64,000 bases of DNA from Apiospora phragmitis (Eukaryota > Ascomycota > Sordariomycetes > Amphisphaeriales > Apiosporaceae), in the NCBI GenBank assembly GCA_038363925.1, contig JAQQWL010000004.1:2046001-2110000 (forward strand), in the 5' to 3' direction. Below the pieces are notes generated by a model. That model saw nothing but the letters and a program-made list of their open reading frames with translations. It ran no database searches and was not told the DNA's origin. How positions within the stretch are numbered: the first letter of the stretch is position 1; each line of letters begins with the position of its first letter. Shown piece by piece: positions 1-10,061 of this stretch. The translations under genes were made by a program, and so were the position numbers.

Positions 1-8
1 CTCCCTAG

Positions 9-1054
9 TTTTTCGACATTGATCCCGTGAAGTCCTTCCCGCTCCGACAAGCGGCAAAGGGTGTGGCCACGCAACTCGGCAAACTCATTGAATCAAACGT
101 CAAGCTGGTCACCGGTCTCGGCCTCCGCGGCTTCTTTGCCGGAAAGCCTGACAAGAACGACCCCCTAGGGGCTTATGGCGTAAACCTGATCAAGGGCCTG
201 CACAAGTCCGGACTCAGTGTCAGCGACATCGCCTGGAGCCATCTGCTGCCTACTGCGGGAGCCAGTGTGCCCAACATCGCCGAGGTGGTGAGTAGTTGCT
301 AATAAGTCCACTGTGCCGACATTGTTTGCGTGCGAAAATATTGTCTGACTGACACAACTTGTAGTTCGCCCAAGCAGTTGACTTCTTCCTCGGACCGGAG
401 AGTGTGAAGCATGTTCCAGAGTTGCACCGCATCGCCAACTCGCCTGCATCCGCCGAGACTGACGCGCTGCTGCTCGGATACTGCATGGAGGGCATTCGTC
501 TGGCGGGAACTTTCGGATCCTACCGGCAGGCCGCTTCCGACGACGTCATTCACGAAGACGACGGCCGCGACGTTGACGTCAAGTCTGGCGACCGGGTGTT
601 CGTATCATTTGTAAGTACTTCCACTTCTTCGCCTGATTCCCCAAGTCCGTGTTGCTTTTCGGCCGCTGACTGGGAGCGTTTCTTTTTCGCAGGTTGGGGC
701 AGCCAAGGACGTGAACCATTTCCCGAACCCCGAAGAGGTGAACCCCCGCCGGCCGCTGGATGCTTACATCCACTTCGGGCTGGGACCGCACGCCTGCCTC
801 GGACGTAACGCGGCCCAGGCGGCGCTCACCGAGATGTTCCGCGCCGTGTTCAAGCTCCGGAATGTCCGTCGGGCCCCCGGACCTCAGGGTGAACTCAAGA
901 AGGTACCGCGTCCAGGAGGGTTCTACGTCTACAGTAAGTTTTCCAGTACGCGTTCTTCTGGTTGTTGAATCTGTACTAACACCGTTCAGTGAGAGAGGAT
1001 AGGGGCGCATACTTCCCGTTCCCTTGCACGATGAAGATCTGCTACGATAACTAA
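9..1054 (+). CDS. Psi-producing oxygenase (Ppo / linoleate diol synthase type), C-terminal P450 domain, 5' truncated by window
   Basis: This is the 3' part of a fatty-acid dioxygenase-P450 fusion, whose family converts linoleate to hydroperoxides and then diols (oxylipin signals). An acceptor CTCCCTAG ends at 8. The exons are 9-287, 365-610, 693-933 and 990-1054, joined by GT-AG introns, and the stop TAA is at 1052-1054. The fragment starts with the KSFPLRQ block that opens the P450-like domain. It carries the heme-thiolate loop FGLGPHACLGR at about 777-811, then the family tail RRAPGPQGELKKVPRPGGF, ending in CYDN. The cysteine ligand is present. Known 10R-dioxygenases lose it, so a functional isomerase/diol-synthase domain is likely (inference). 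The N-terminal animal-peroxidase-like domain lies outside the window, so the exact regiospecificity cannot be assigned. Confidence 0.85.
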
Positions 1055-2087
1055 GGGCTTGTGTTGGGGGACTCGGGTAGGTGAGTTGTGACGATATGGC
1101 TAAGTAAGAATGCTATTCGGCTTGATTAATTGTGTATTTCGCACTGGTTGGAAAGCAGTCGGTCCTTGCTAAGATAATAGGTAGAGTTTAAGATACTACT
1201 CGTTAAATTCGCGTTGGATGATTTTGGTTACGACAGTGTAATGTGGGGTGAATGCTAACAAGATCTTGATGACGAAATCTGTAATCCAGATCTAGATCCA
1301 AATTCGGCGGACCTGTCTCTGACAACTTGCCTTTCACTTGTAGTAAAGTGCTTCGTAGTTCATAATTTTCTTCAAAACCTGGCTGGTAAAACTCAGGCCC
1401 CCTACATGGCATCTCAAGATGGTGCGTGGTTGCCTTCTGCGGAGTATTAACGAATATGGATATGGAGAGTGCTTGCCTGCCCAGTTCTAGGCTAACGCAC
1501 AAACTGCAGATGCACTTGCGCTACTTATGCACACTCTTCCGCACTTACATCTTTAGCAACAATCGTGTCTACGATCCGGACACGAGCTGGCCAACGATCG
1601 TGCCAAGTTGATAAGCTCATCCTGGACAGCCGACCTTTACAACGCATCTACCCCGGCTTCGGGCGGGGATGTGCGAGCGGGACTCTCCAAGCTCCCTTGA
1701 ATACCCCCGCAGTGGCATCCACTATCTCACAGGGTCTTATCAACGTGAACTACTCGGGAGGTTGAGGGTCCTCTTTTCGGATTTAGAATACCGGAAATGT
1801 CGCTCGGGGACAAGAGGGTGGCAGGCAGTATTCCCAGAAAAATGGACGACTTATCATAATTGCCGCTGTCTCCCGGCCACCCCAGCGGCGCAATGCACTC
1901 CGAGGCTCGCTCACATCGTGACGCAAGCTGTCGGTTGTGTTGTCTCTTTGCACATCCCACCTGTACCTGTTGACTTGAGTATGTGGTAGGTAAGCCAAGT
2001 GCTATTACCGGAAGATATGGGTAGTCCTGTGATCGACGAGGTGGTTGTATATCCCTCCTCAAGGAGAAGGAGGCAGCTCCACGACCA
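1055..2087. other. Intergenic, no gene seen
   Basis: About 1 kb lies between the oxygenase stop and the start of the Zn2Cys6 gene. Only short random ORFs are present. It must hold the oxygenase 3' UTR and the regulator's promoter. I see no repeat, RNA gene or mobile element. Confidence 0.6.
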
Positions 2088-4681
2088 ATGAAAAGGCCCC
2101 GAGTTGCTGTCGCTTGTCAACGGTTAGTCCTCTTAAACTTACTATCATTACTCCCTGGACCGCGCACCCTAAAATAAGCTCAATAGGTGCAAGAGGAGAA
2201 AACAGATAAGTCCATCAGTATTGGACTACCTGAGAATGCCTACTGACAGTCTTGCTGCACAAATGCAATGGGATGCATCCCTGCTTGAACTGTAAGCATG
2301 AGATTCATTCCAGTCCATCGACGGCTATCTCATGCCGGCATTCCCATGTACATGGAAGAGTAACTCCCAAAACAAGAACATTTAGGTGTCGCCGCTAAAG
2401 TTTAGTTGCAGGTCAAGACTTTGGGGCCGACTGCATCTATCTCCCGCCCAAGTCCATGACTATTCACCGAGATCACCGAGATTATCAACAGAAGTCGGTC
2501 CAAGCTGTGGAAGACCGCGTAGCTGAACTCGAATTGATTATTAGAAGGGAGGGCATCAGTGATACACGCAAGAAGCGTAAACGGCGCACAGGACATGATG
2601 GACAGACCAATGCGCTCACCCCCGTCGAGTGTGTCGAACCCCCCACTGTTACACAATGGAAACCGTCTCCTGCGCCCTCGGACTCTCGATCCGACATCAT
2701 GTCACAAAGTTTCAGCCAGCAGCCTAGGGTTCCTACTGGCACAGTGATGGATATTCTAGGTGACTTGTCCATTGAAGCTCCTGGGGCTTTCTTCAGTACT
2801 TCCTCACACATTACGATGAGTAGAGTTATTGCTAGCATTATTCGAGCTAGAGAGGAGAGAGCGGGCGCTCCGAAGCAGTTGGCCTGGGAGCAGCTGAGTC
2901 CAGATACAGAAACCACTTCGTCCGCTTCCTCGGATGATGCGCCGGAATTTCTTCAGATATCAGCTGGGAATGCTCAAAGGCTGTTCGATTGCTACCTGAG
3001 CCACTTTGCCACTCGTTGGCCTGTTCTGCAGACATCCTTCATACGCCTACTCCATACTGAGCGCGATAATCTCTCCGATGCATTCTTGTAAGTTTCTGAA
3101 TTCCGCAAACACATAACCACATTACTTACTGTGATCAGCACAAGTGTTTTGCATCTGGTCTATGCCATTGCAGGCCAGTACTTGAAGGCAGCTGGAGAAA
3201 TTGGGGGCTTCTTCCCTGAGCAACACCTGGCCGCAGCGATGAAAAACCTCAACGACATTCCCCGGTTTCATGGCATACGCTCCATTCAGTTTCTGCTCCT
3301 ACTTTCAATCCATAGTCTAAGGTCACCCGAAGGGCCAGGGGCCTGGACATATATCGGGCTAGCTATGAGGCAGTGCATTGACCTAGGTCTGCACCGGAAA
3401 ACGCGCAAGTTCAAGTCGCTTCTTGAATATGAGATGCGGAAAAGAGTCTTTTGGACTTGTTATTGCATAGACCGCCAGCTGTCTATTTCTATGGGCCGGC
3501 CATTTGCCATATCAGATCGAGATATCGATGTAGAGGTAAGCAATATTCCGTCGCAAGTTGGGGAAATAAGGTTAACAGTGCATGTGTCAGTTTCCTCTAG
3601 ATATAGATGAAGCAACCGAAGAACTAGAAGTACTTCAAACGACGTACCAAGCGTCTAAGCTACCAGGATCCAGGAAATTACCTCAATCCACGACAATGAC
3701 TGGATTCATACACCTCTGTAAACTCCGCGTCATGGAGTCCCATATTCAGCAGTCCATATACAGAGTCGATCAGTCCACTACAGCAACCGATGTAGAAGTA
3801 GAAGGCTTCCTCGAAAAGCTCGAAGGATGGAAGTCACGTATCCCATTGGATGCTAGTTCACCCTATACCCAAACGACGACCGGTGTTGGCTACGATACTT
3901 TTGTGAGGATCCTTCCACAGTTGAGATGCAAGAATCATCTTCGGAACACTACTGATGACGTATGGTATAGATGTTATGCTATTACAAATCCTTACATCTC
4001 CTATTGCAGCCTTTCGTTCTCTTAGAGGAATCTCAGACCACGTTGGTTCGAAGATGCGCCGATGCCTGTGGCGGCGTTTGTCGAACATACAAGAAGCTCC
4101 ACCAAGTCATGCCCATCGGATTCTCTTCCATCGATCTATCCTCTGTATTTTCTGCAGGCATGACGTTGATATACTGTGCATGGGTCTCACCGAAAGAGGT
4201 TCTCACCATCAACAACAGCAATGATATGAACGCCTGTAGCATTGTGCTCTACATCATTACAGAACGTTTGCCGGCCGCGCGAAAATACCGGGACGCTTAT
4301 GAAATGGTAAAGTTGATGGTATTGAAGTCCATCGAAGAAAACCGACACGAAGCAAGACAGCCCGTTGCGAAATTACGGCCGTGTATTCAAACTGCTCTGG
4401 ATGCACTCAACTTCGACCAAAATGATGAGCAGGGCAAGCTTTCGACCATGATATCGGTTATGGCAGGAGAGCCTGCGCCACTAAGCGAGGACGCATCCTC
4501 TTCGTCGGCACCGACCGAGCGCACTGATGCAGTTTCTCCGACTTCAGGGGAACTCAACCAGGGACTTCCGCTCGACGGGATCCCACTTGACTTTGAGAAA
4601 GCCGACACCTACAACGCCATGGACCTGCAACTGGGAACGATTTTCGCAGCACCCGGACCTGAGTGGACAGTCAAAATATGA
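2088..4681 (+). CDS. Zn2Cys6 (GAL4-type) transcription factor with fungal-specific TF domain
   Basis: This is a nuclear DNA-binding regulator; its target genes are unknown. My model has exons 2088-2122, 2187-2205, 2261-2291, 2412-3087, 3139-3535, 3591-3902 and 3971-4681, giving 726 aa. The first three introns cut through the zinc cluster. Joined, the cluster has cysteines at residues 10, 13, 20, 26, 29 and 36 (C-x2-C-x6-C-x5-C-x2-C-x6-C), including CQRCKRRKQKCNG and PCLNC. A linker and a short coiled-coil (VEDRVAELELII) follow. The Fungal_trans domain comes next, with the typical block GPGAWTYIGLAMRQCIDLGLH and RVFWTCYCIDRQLS, and later YYKSLHLLLQP. The second intron only works as an AT-AC intron; if that is wrong, the N-terminus changes but the regulatory domain stays. 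ATG 2088 is the only start that gives the basic residues before the first cysteine. The 3' half from 2412 is very secure. Confidence 0.85.
2206..2260 (+). other. Predicted AT-AC intron (U2-like) inside the zinc-cluster coding region
   Basis: The 55-nt segment starts ATAAGT and ends GCAC. It has a branch-like TACTGAC at 2241-2247, about 13 nt before the 3' end. Removing it joins CAG to AAA TGC in frame and gives the expected C-x6-C spacing. The donor has the U2 shape (ATAAGT), not the U12 shape (ATATCC). No GT-AG alternative restores the spacing. Confidence 0.6.
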
Positions 4682-5695
4682 CAGCCAATGCACATGCCTA
4701 GTTCCTCGTGACAATATATGGAAGCAGATGACTGAAACTGAGGATTTCTATACGTGACCATTAATTTTCAGCAATATAGGGGGGAAATATGAGTTGAGCC
4801 CTGTTTGTATACATCTAGTCTTACTTTTGAGCATAGACGCGAGATCATGAGGCCAGAAGGTTGTCATCTCGATGCGGTCTTTTCAGTGGAAAAGACCTCG
4901 GATGGAGTTGTCGCAGATGGTATGTTATGTACAATGAATGTGTTGGGGTTGTGAAGAGGGGTACATGGTCTGAAACAAGACACGCCCACACACATGGGCA
5001 TGGGCATGGGGTGTGCCGCGGCTATCTATCACACTTCACCAACCTACTTCTATGGTCCCGTGGGTTGGAGGTGAAACATGGTGTTCTGTTCACTTGAGTC
5101 TTGACCTTGAAAACATGCCCATCTTGCCGTGAAGTTTATCAGCATCCCTGATCTGTGTAATCACTTGATGCTGGAGGATGGTCGATCTTCACTCCAATAA
5201 GTCGGGTGGGGCCTTTTCTGGATCTTGAAAGCAGCAAGTGGCAGCCAGCATGGTATGGTTATCCTATAACGACTCGGAGTTTTTTCGTATTTGATCTGCC
5301 TCTCTCTTTTGCCCCTTTGGTCTGTGCCAATCTGGGGGAGGGGCGGGAGTGAGATGCTTAACTCCAACAGCGGCAATTTGATCACTCATATCTAAAAGCT
5401 TAACATCGGATGAAACTCTTTTCTATCGGTACAGCGTTTTGACGGTTCCAACTGCTTGGTTTGGGTTCGTTCCTCGTGTCTCTCGTATTCCCATGGTTGT
5501 GTTTATCTTTCATCCCGCCCGTCTTTTTCTCTCAAGTTTTCTTCTTGACATACATACTTATATTTGCGCAATCTGCTGTGTCCCAATCCCGGCATGTGTT
5601 GAAGCAAGGGAGCCAGGGGAGAAGAAAACTTAATGTGATTATAGTATTGCACCTGGATTTGGTAGTACACAAGTTCGACTCGATATCCGGGGAAA
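4682..5695. other. Intergenic, promoter side of the GH5 gene
   Basis: There is no credible gene. The segment contains a short GGGCAT repeat near 4993-5010 and a pyrimidine-rich stretch around 5505-5545, a feature often seen upstream of fungal start sites. The ORFs here have no recognisable protein character. Confidence 0.5.
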
Positions 5696-7364
5696 ATGAG
5701 GTGGTTTCTTTCCAATCTAGCCTCGCGGCTGGCGGTATATTCCGCCCTCTGGTCCGCTACATTCTTGGCAGCCGCCCCTACTGCCGTCGCCGGTGCTGCC
5801 GCGTCCGCGGCATCCTCCTCGCCATGGCCCAACGGCCCGTTCGTCACCTCGGATCGCTGGATGACCGACGCCTCGGGCAACGTCGTGACGTACGCGGGCG
5901 TCAACTGGCCGGGCCACATCGACGTCATGATCCCCGAGGGCCTGCAGTACCAGTCCATCGCGTCGCTCGTGTCCAAGGTCAAGTCGCTCGGCATGAACGC
6001 CGTGCGCCTGACGTACGCCATCGAGATGGTCGACCAGATCGTCGACGCCAACGGTGGCGACAACAAGGACGTGCCCCTCTCCAAGGCGTTCGTCGACGCG
6101 CTGGGCCAGGAGAACGGCACCGCGGTGCTGGCCAAAGTGCTGAAGAACCACGAGGGCCTGTTCGACGAGAACACGACGCGGCTGCAGGTCTTCGATGCCG
6201 TGGCCGCTGAGTGCGCCAGACAGCAGATTTACGTGCACCTCGACAACCACGTCTCCAAGGCCGGGTGGTGCTGCAACCCCCTTGACGGGAACAGCTGGTG
6301 GGGCGACAAGTACTTCTCGGTGGACAACTGGAAGCGAGGTTTGGCATACATGGCTAACCACGTAAGTCAATATCCCACGCCCTCCCCCCTTTTTTCCTTC
6401 GTCTTCTTCCTCCCTCTTTTCTTTCTCTTCTCACTTTCCGCGTAAACTGACACAACAACAGGGCAAGAAATGGCCCAACCTCATGTCCATGGCCCTCCGC
6501 AACGAGCTGCGCGCGCCCATCCTGAGCGGCGGCCAGCCGGAGCCCTACAACTGGGACACGTGGTACAGCCGCATGCGCGAGGGCGCCGACGCCGTGCACG
6601 GCGCCAACGGCGACGTCCTGGTCTTCTTGTCCGGCCTGGACAGCGACAAAGACCTGGCACCTGTAGTGAACCAGCAGCCGGGCAAGACGCTCGTCGACGG
6701 CGGCACCGCCAAATTCAGCCGCGCCGACTTCGCGGGCTATGGCGACGACAAGCTCGTCCTCGAGCTGCACTACTACGACATCCTGCGCCTCAGCGAGCCG
6801 CGCGACTGCGCCCAAGTGGCCCGCGAGCTCGACGACGCCGGCTTCGCCGCGCTCGGCAGCGGCCACGTATCGACATCCCCATCCCCCGCCGTCAAGGCCG
6901 CCGCAACAACAAACCGGTTCCCCGTGCTCCTGACCGAGTTCGGCTTCCCCCAGGACAACCAGACGTACAACATGACGTTCCACCGCTGCACCGAGCAGTT
7001 CCTGGCGGACCGGCAGGCGGGCTGGACCGTCTGGCCGCTGGGCGGCAGCTACTACGTGCGCGAGGGCACGCAGGACTACGACGAGCCGTGGGGCCTGCTG
7101 ACGCATGACTGGAGCGACTGGCGCTCGCCCGAGCACCTCCAGGGCGGGCTGCGGCCGCTAATCAAGGCGAGCCTGGCGGCTTCGGGAGGGCCGGTTCCTG
7201 CTCCGGACGCTTCCCCCAACGACCAGAACCAAGATGATGGTAATAATGGTGGAAAGAAGAGTGGTGGCGTACAGCGACGGGCGCCGTCCTCCATGGGACT
7301 CTCGGCAGCACCGCTCGGTTTATGGGCGGCTATGACGTACGGCATTTTTGCGTATATTTTGTGA
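5696..7364 (+). CDS. Secreted GH5-type glycoside hydrolase, probably GPI-anchored
   Basis: This is a (beta/alpha)8 retaining glycosidase acting on beta-linked wall or plant polysaccharide; the substrate cannot be told. Exons are 5696-6361 and 6462-7364 (intron 100 nt, donor GTAAGT, acceptor ACAACAG), giving 522 aa. It has an N-terminal hydrophobic signal of about 32 residues. Clan-A landmarks are LGMNAVRLTY, the HLDNH strand end, acid/base Glu237 in ALRNELR, His325 in ELHYYD and nucleophile Glu381 in LLTEFGF. The C-terminus has a polar DQNQDDGNNGGKKSGG linker and a terminal hydrophobic stretch, which together look like a GPI signal. The length and the WCCNPLDGNSWWGD block are typical of fungal GH5 enzymes outside the classical cellulase subfamily. 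It converges on the carboxylesterase 252 bp downstream. Confidence 0.85.
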
Positions 7365-7534
7365 TTTAGGGGTAGGGTAGGTGTCATTAATATCATTAGT
7401 TAATGTTCAGAAAGAAAAGGAGAAAAACAGTAAGATCTTGCCTTAAACAAAAACAAACACCCCTTCTTCGTCCGCTCTCGTGCCCATCATGTCTATCGAT
7501 CCCTTCTTTAGTCTAAACGCCTTTATCGTTCAAC

Positions 7535-7562
7535 ATCTCTATCTCTCTCTATCTATCTCTTA
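7535..7562. repeat. Short CTAT/CT microsatellite between convergent genes
   Basis: This is a simple pyrimidine repeat in the 252-bp gap between the GH5 and carboxylesterase 3' ends. No coding role is apparent. Confidence 0.7.
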
Positions 7563-7616
7563 TCTTTAAACTCGTACAATCGTACAAAAATACTCATTAT
7601 GAAATCTTGTCGCAGC

Positions 7617-9386
7617 TCAGTTCGGCTGGAGACCTGCAGGGCACAGCTTCTCCAGATCGTGCAAGCTGAGGCTGCTGGCCGTGACGCCCGGCGCAGGTGC
7701 AAAGGACCGGACCAAGCCGCTGTCGGCGTTGGTCCACTCGGGCCAGCCCACCTTGGAGCTCATCGCGGCGGCGTCGCCCGCCGTCGCCACGAAGGTCAGC
7801 CACGAGTCCTGCATCAGGTCGCTCGTCTGGTACTCAAATTCGGTGGAGTTGCCGCGGAACAGCGGGTGGGTGCCCATGAGGAGCGGGAGCTCCGACTCGT
7901 GGTAGGCGCCCAGCCAGGGCTTGGGCGAGATGTTGGTAAAGTTGCCCGAATACAGGTAGCGGTAGACGGGGATGCCGGCCGCGAGACGGTCGCTAAAAGC
8001 CACTCCACGTTTTAGTGATGACTCCTTTTCTTGTGATGCGATAATGCCCGAGGGGAAAATGGCAGTCGAGGGGGAACTGAGAGTACTTACGCTGCTGATT
8101 TGTAGGCAGGGCAGAAGAAGTAGTTGAAGGTTACTGCGTCGGCAACTGTGGCGTTGACGCCGTTGATGCTAAACGGCATGAAAGCACTACCATCTTGCGC
8201 ATTGCTGCCAATCAGGGTAGGCTGTTCACAGAGTATGTTAGCATCCTAATCCAAACGTCGCTGGAAAGGGGGTACTGGAAATCGGAAGCTTCTGCTTGGT
8301 TGGGATGGTGACACTTACGATCTTGGCGATCTTGCCCGCCAATGCGCGCGCGTTGTAGTCTGCGAAGAAGGTCTTCCCGTCGACGGTAGGGGCGAAGGCG
8401 ATGAGCGGCTGGGTGAAGCTATCTTGATACACCTCCAGAAAATTCTCGATAGCGAAAGCGTCAGCCTTGCGCATGCAAGCCAGTTCCGCAGCGGGATTCA
8501 GGCCACCGCAGCCGAACTTGGACGCCACGAAGGTGAAGTTGGAGTGTGTCACGTCGGAGGTGGTGGCGTACAAGACCGGTGCCGGATAAAACTCGCTGCC
8601 CGAGTCCATCAACAGCGTGTTCACGATGGGGTCTTCGGGGTACGCATATCCGTAGGTGCCGACCGAGATGGCTCCGGCGCTCTGGCCCCAGAGTCCGATG
8701 CGTTTTGTGTCACCCCCAAACGCCGCGATGTTGTCGCGTACCCATTCCACGGCAAAACGCTGGTCCAACAACCCAGGGTTCTCCTCCTCAGTGGGCAGGC
8801 CCGCGGCGTTGGGGTAGCCGAAGATGTTAAGACGGTAGTTGAACGACACCACGAGGTGGTCCTGCGTGCGTTGTACCCATTCGGCCGGGATCAGGTAGGG
8901 TATCTCTTCGGCACCATACTGGAAGCTTCCCCCGAAGATGAATAGGAGAACAGGCAAATTCTTCTTCTGGGTGCCACGCGGCGCCCAGACACTGATCGTT
9001 AAACAGTCCTCGGAGATAGGACCGGGGCTGCCAACCAGACCATACGGGAGGTACTGCGGCACCAACTGATTGTATATGTTGGGGATTTTTGTCGCATATT
9101 GCATGCATGATACCGGCGGCTTGGTCGCATTAAACTCGCCGAAGGGCTTGGCCAGCGGCTGGGGAGGCGCGAAGCGAAGATCTCCAAGGGGTGGTTGTGC
9201 ATAGGGGATCCCGAGAAACTGGCGAACGCCGGGGGTTGTTGAGTCTACCAAGCCATGTACGACGCCATCTCGGAGCTGTACCTTAAGGTCGGAAGAACAA
9301 GGTTGTTTCATGGGCTTAGAGACCGGGTTGGCGGCTGCGACAGATGCCAGAAAAGGCAACAGCGCAGAAAATCCTTTGAACAGCAT
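7617..9386 (-). CDS. Secreted type-B carboxylesterase/lipase
   Basis: This alpha/beta hydrolase cleaves carboxylic esters outside the cell. Exons on the minus strand are 9386-8319, 8221-8091 and 7992-7617, with canonical GT-AG introns, giving 524 aa. It has a signal peptide of about 18 residues. The family signature SEDCLTISVWAP is at residues 125-136 and the catalytic serine is Ser236 in GLWGQSAGA. The oxyanion motif FGGSFQ and the catalytic histidine in GAYHESEL (third exon) are visible. The usual acid motif G-x-N-x-D-E-G reads SNAQDGS, so Asp would take the place of the common Glu. The length fits the fungal family (500-560 aa). The substrate is unknown; cholinesterase-like or feruloyl-type activity cannot be separated from sequence alone. 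Confidence 0.9.
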
Positions 9387-10061
9387 CTTGGGCCGAAAAT
9401 ATGCTGATATCGAAATCTTTGTGCCAACTCTGAGGTGACTAGGAGGTCGGCAGACCGAGTTTCCTTATAGCAGATCATCGTGACCGTGCTAGCCTCCCGG
9501 CACCACCTGCCCCTAACCCATCCCCTATATTTGATTAGAGTTCAGGGGATAGAAGCCAGCTTCCCATTTTGTCTGTTGCAAAAGCTGAGGAAGGGGCTTG
9601 TGTCTTCCGTAAATGACACACCTGACGGAGGGGATCTTCTAGGGATCTTCTAGTCCAGCGAATACGGCATATGAAGTTTACGGCTAGCGCTTTGGTTTCT
9701 TCGGCTGTACGAAAGCAGTATCGCACCTGGCATTGACTAGTCGTGAAAGTTTGGTGGCGTTTGTGTGGGGATTGGGTCAGAAGAAAGTTGAATGAGCGGG
9801 ATTCGTTCGCTCAATATTTCGATAGTGTGGATATTGGCTGGAGATTAAGTTATATCTGATCCCTTGATCTACAACTTCCGGATACTCGCTTGAGTTATTA
9901 GAGAAGGAAGTACTATTCGTATGTATGGAACGCTGTTGTGATCGGTTCGAGACAACGAGCCACGGTTCGCTCAGCGCCACCACACATTTAGTCGGAGTAT
10001 TACTCCGGTATTCAATCCTCATTATGGAAGGTCCCATTTGTTGATTCCGCTTCCCAGACGC
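9387..10061. other. Intergenic, no gene seen
   Basis: This 675-bp gap holds the carboxylesterase promoter and the 3' flank of the decayed ankyrin gene. Only spurious short ORFs are present. Confidence 0.5.

Noticed and set aside
2210..2250. GT-AG alternative (GTCCAT to GACAG) for the second intron of the Zn2Cys6 gene
   Set aside because: It remains in frame but places 11 residues between the second and third cysteines and destroys the KQKCNG motif.
5461..6210. 249-codon plus-strand frame upstream of and overlapping the GH5 start
   Set aside because: No motif; it overlaps the GH5 signal peptide and catalytic domain in another frame and has an Arg-rich shadow composition.
6354..7136. 260-codon antisense frame over GH5 exon 2
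   Set aside because: Shadow of a GC-rich gene; composition dominated by Val/Ala/Gly with no domain.
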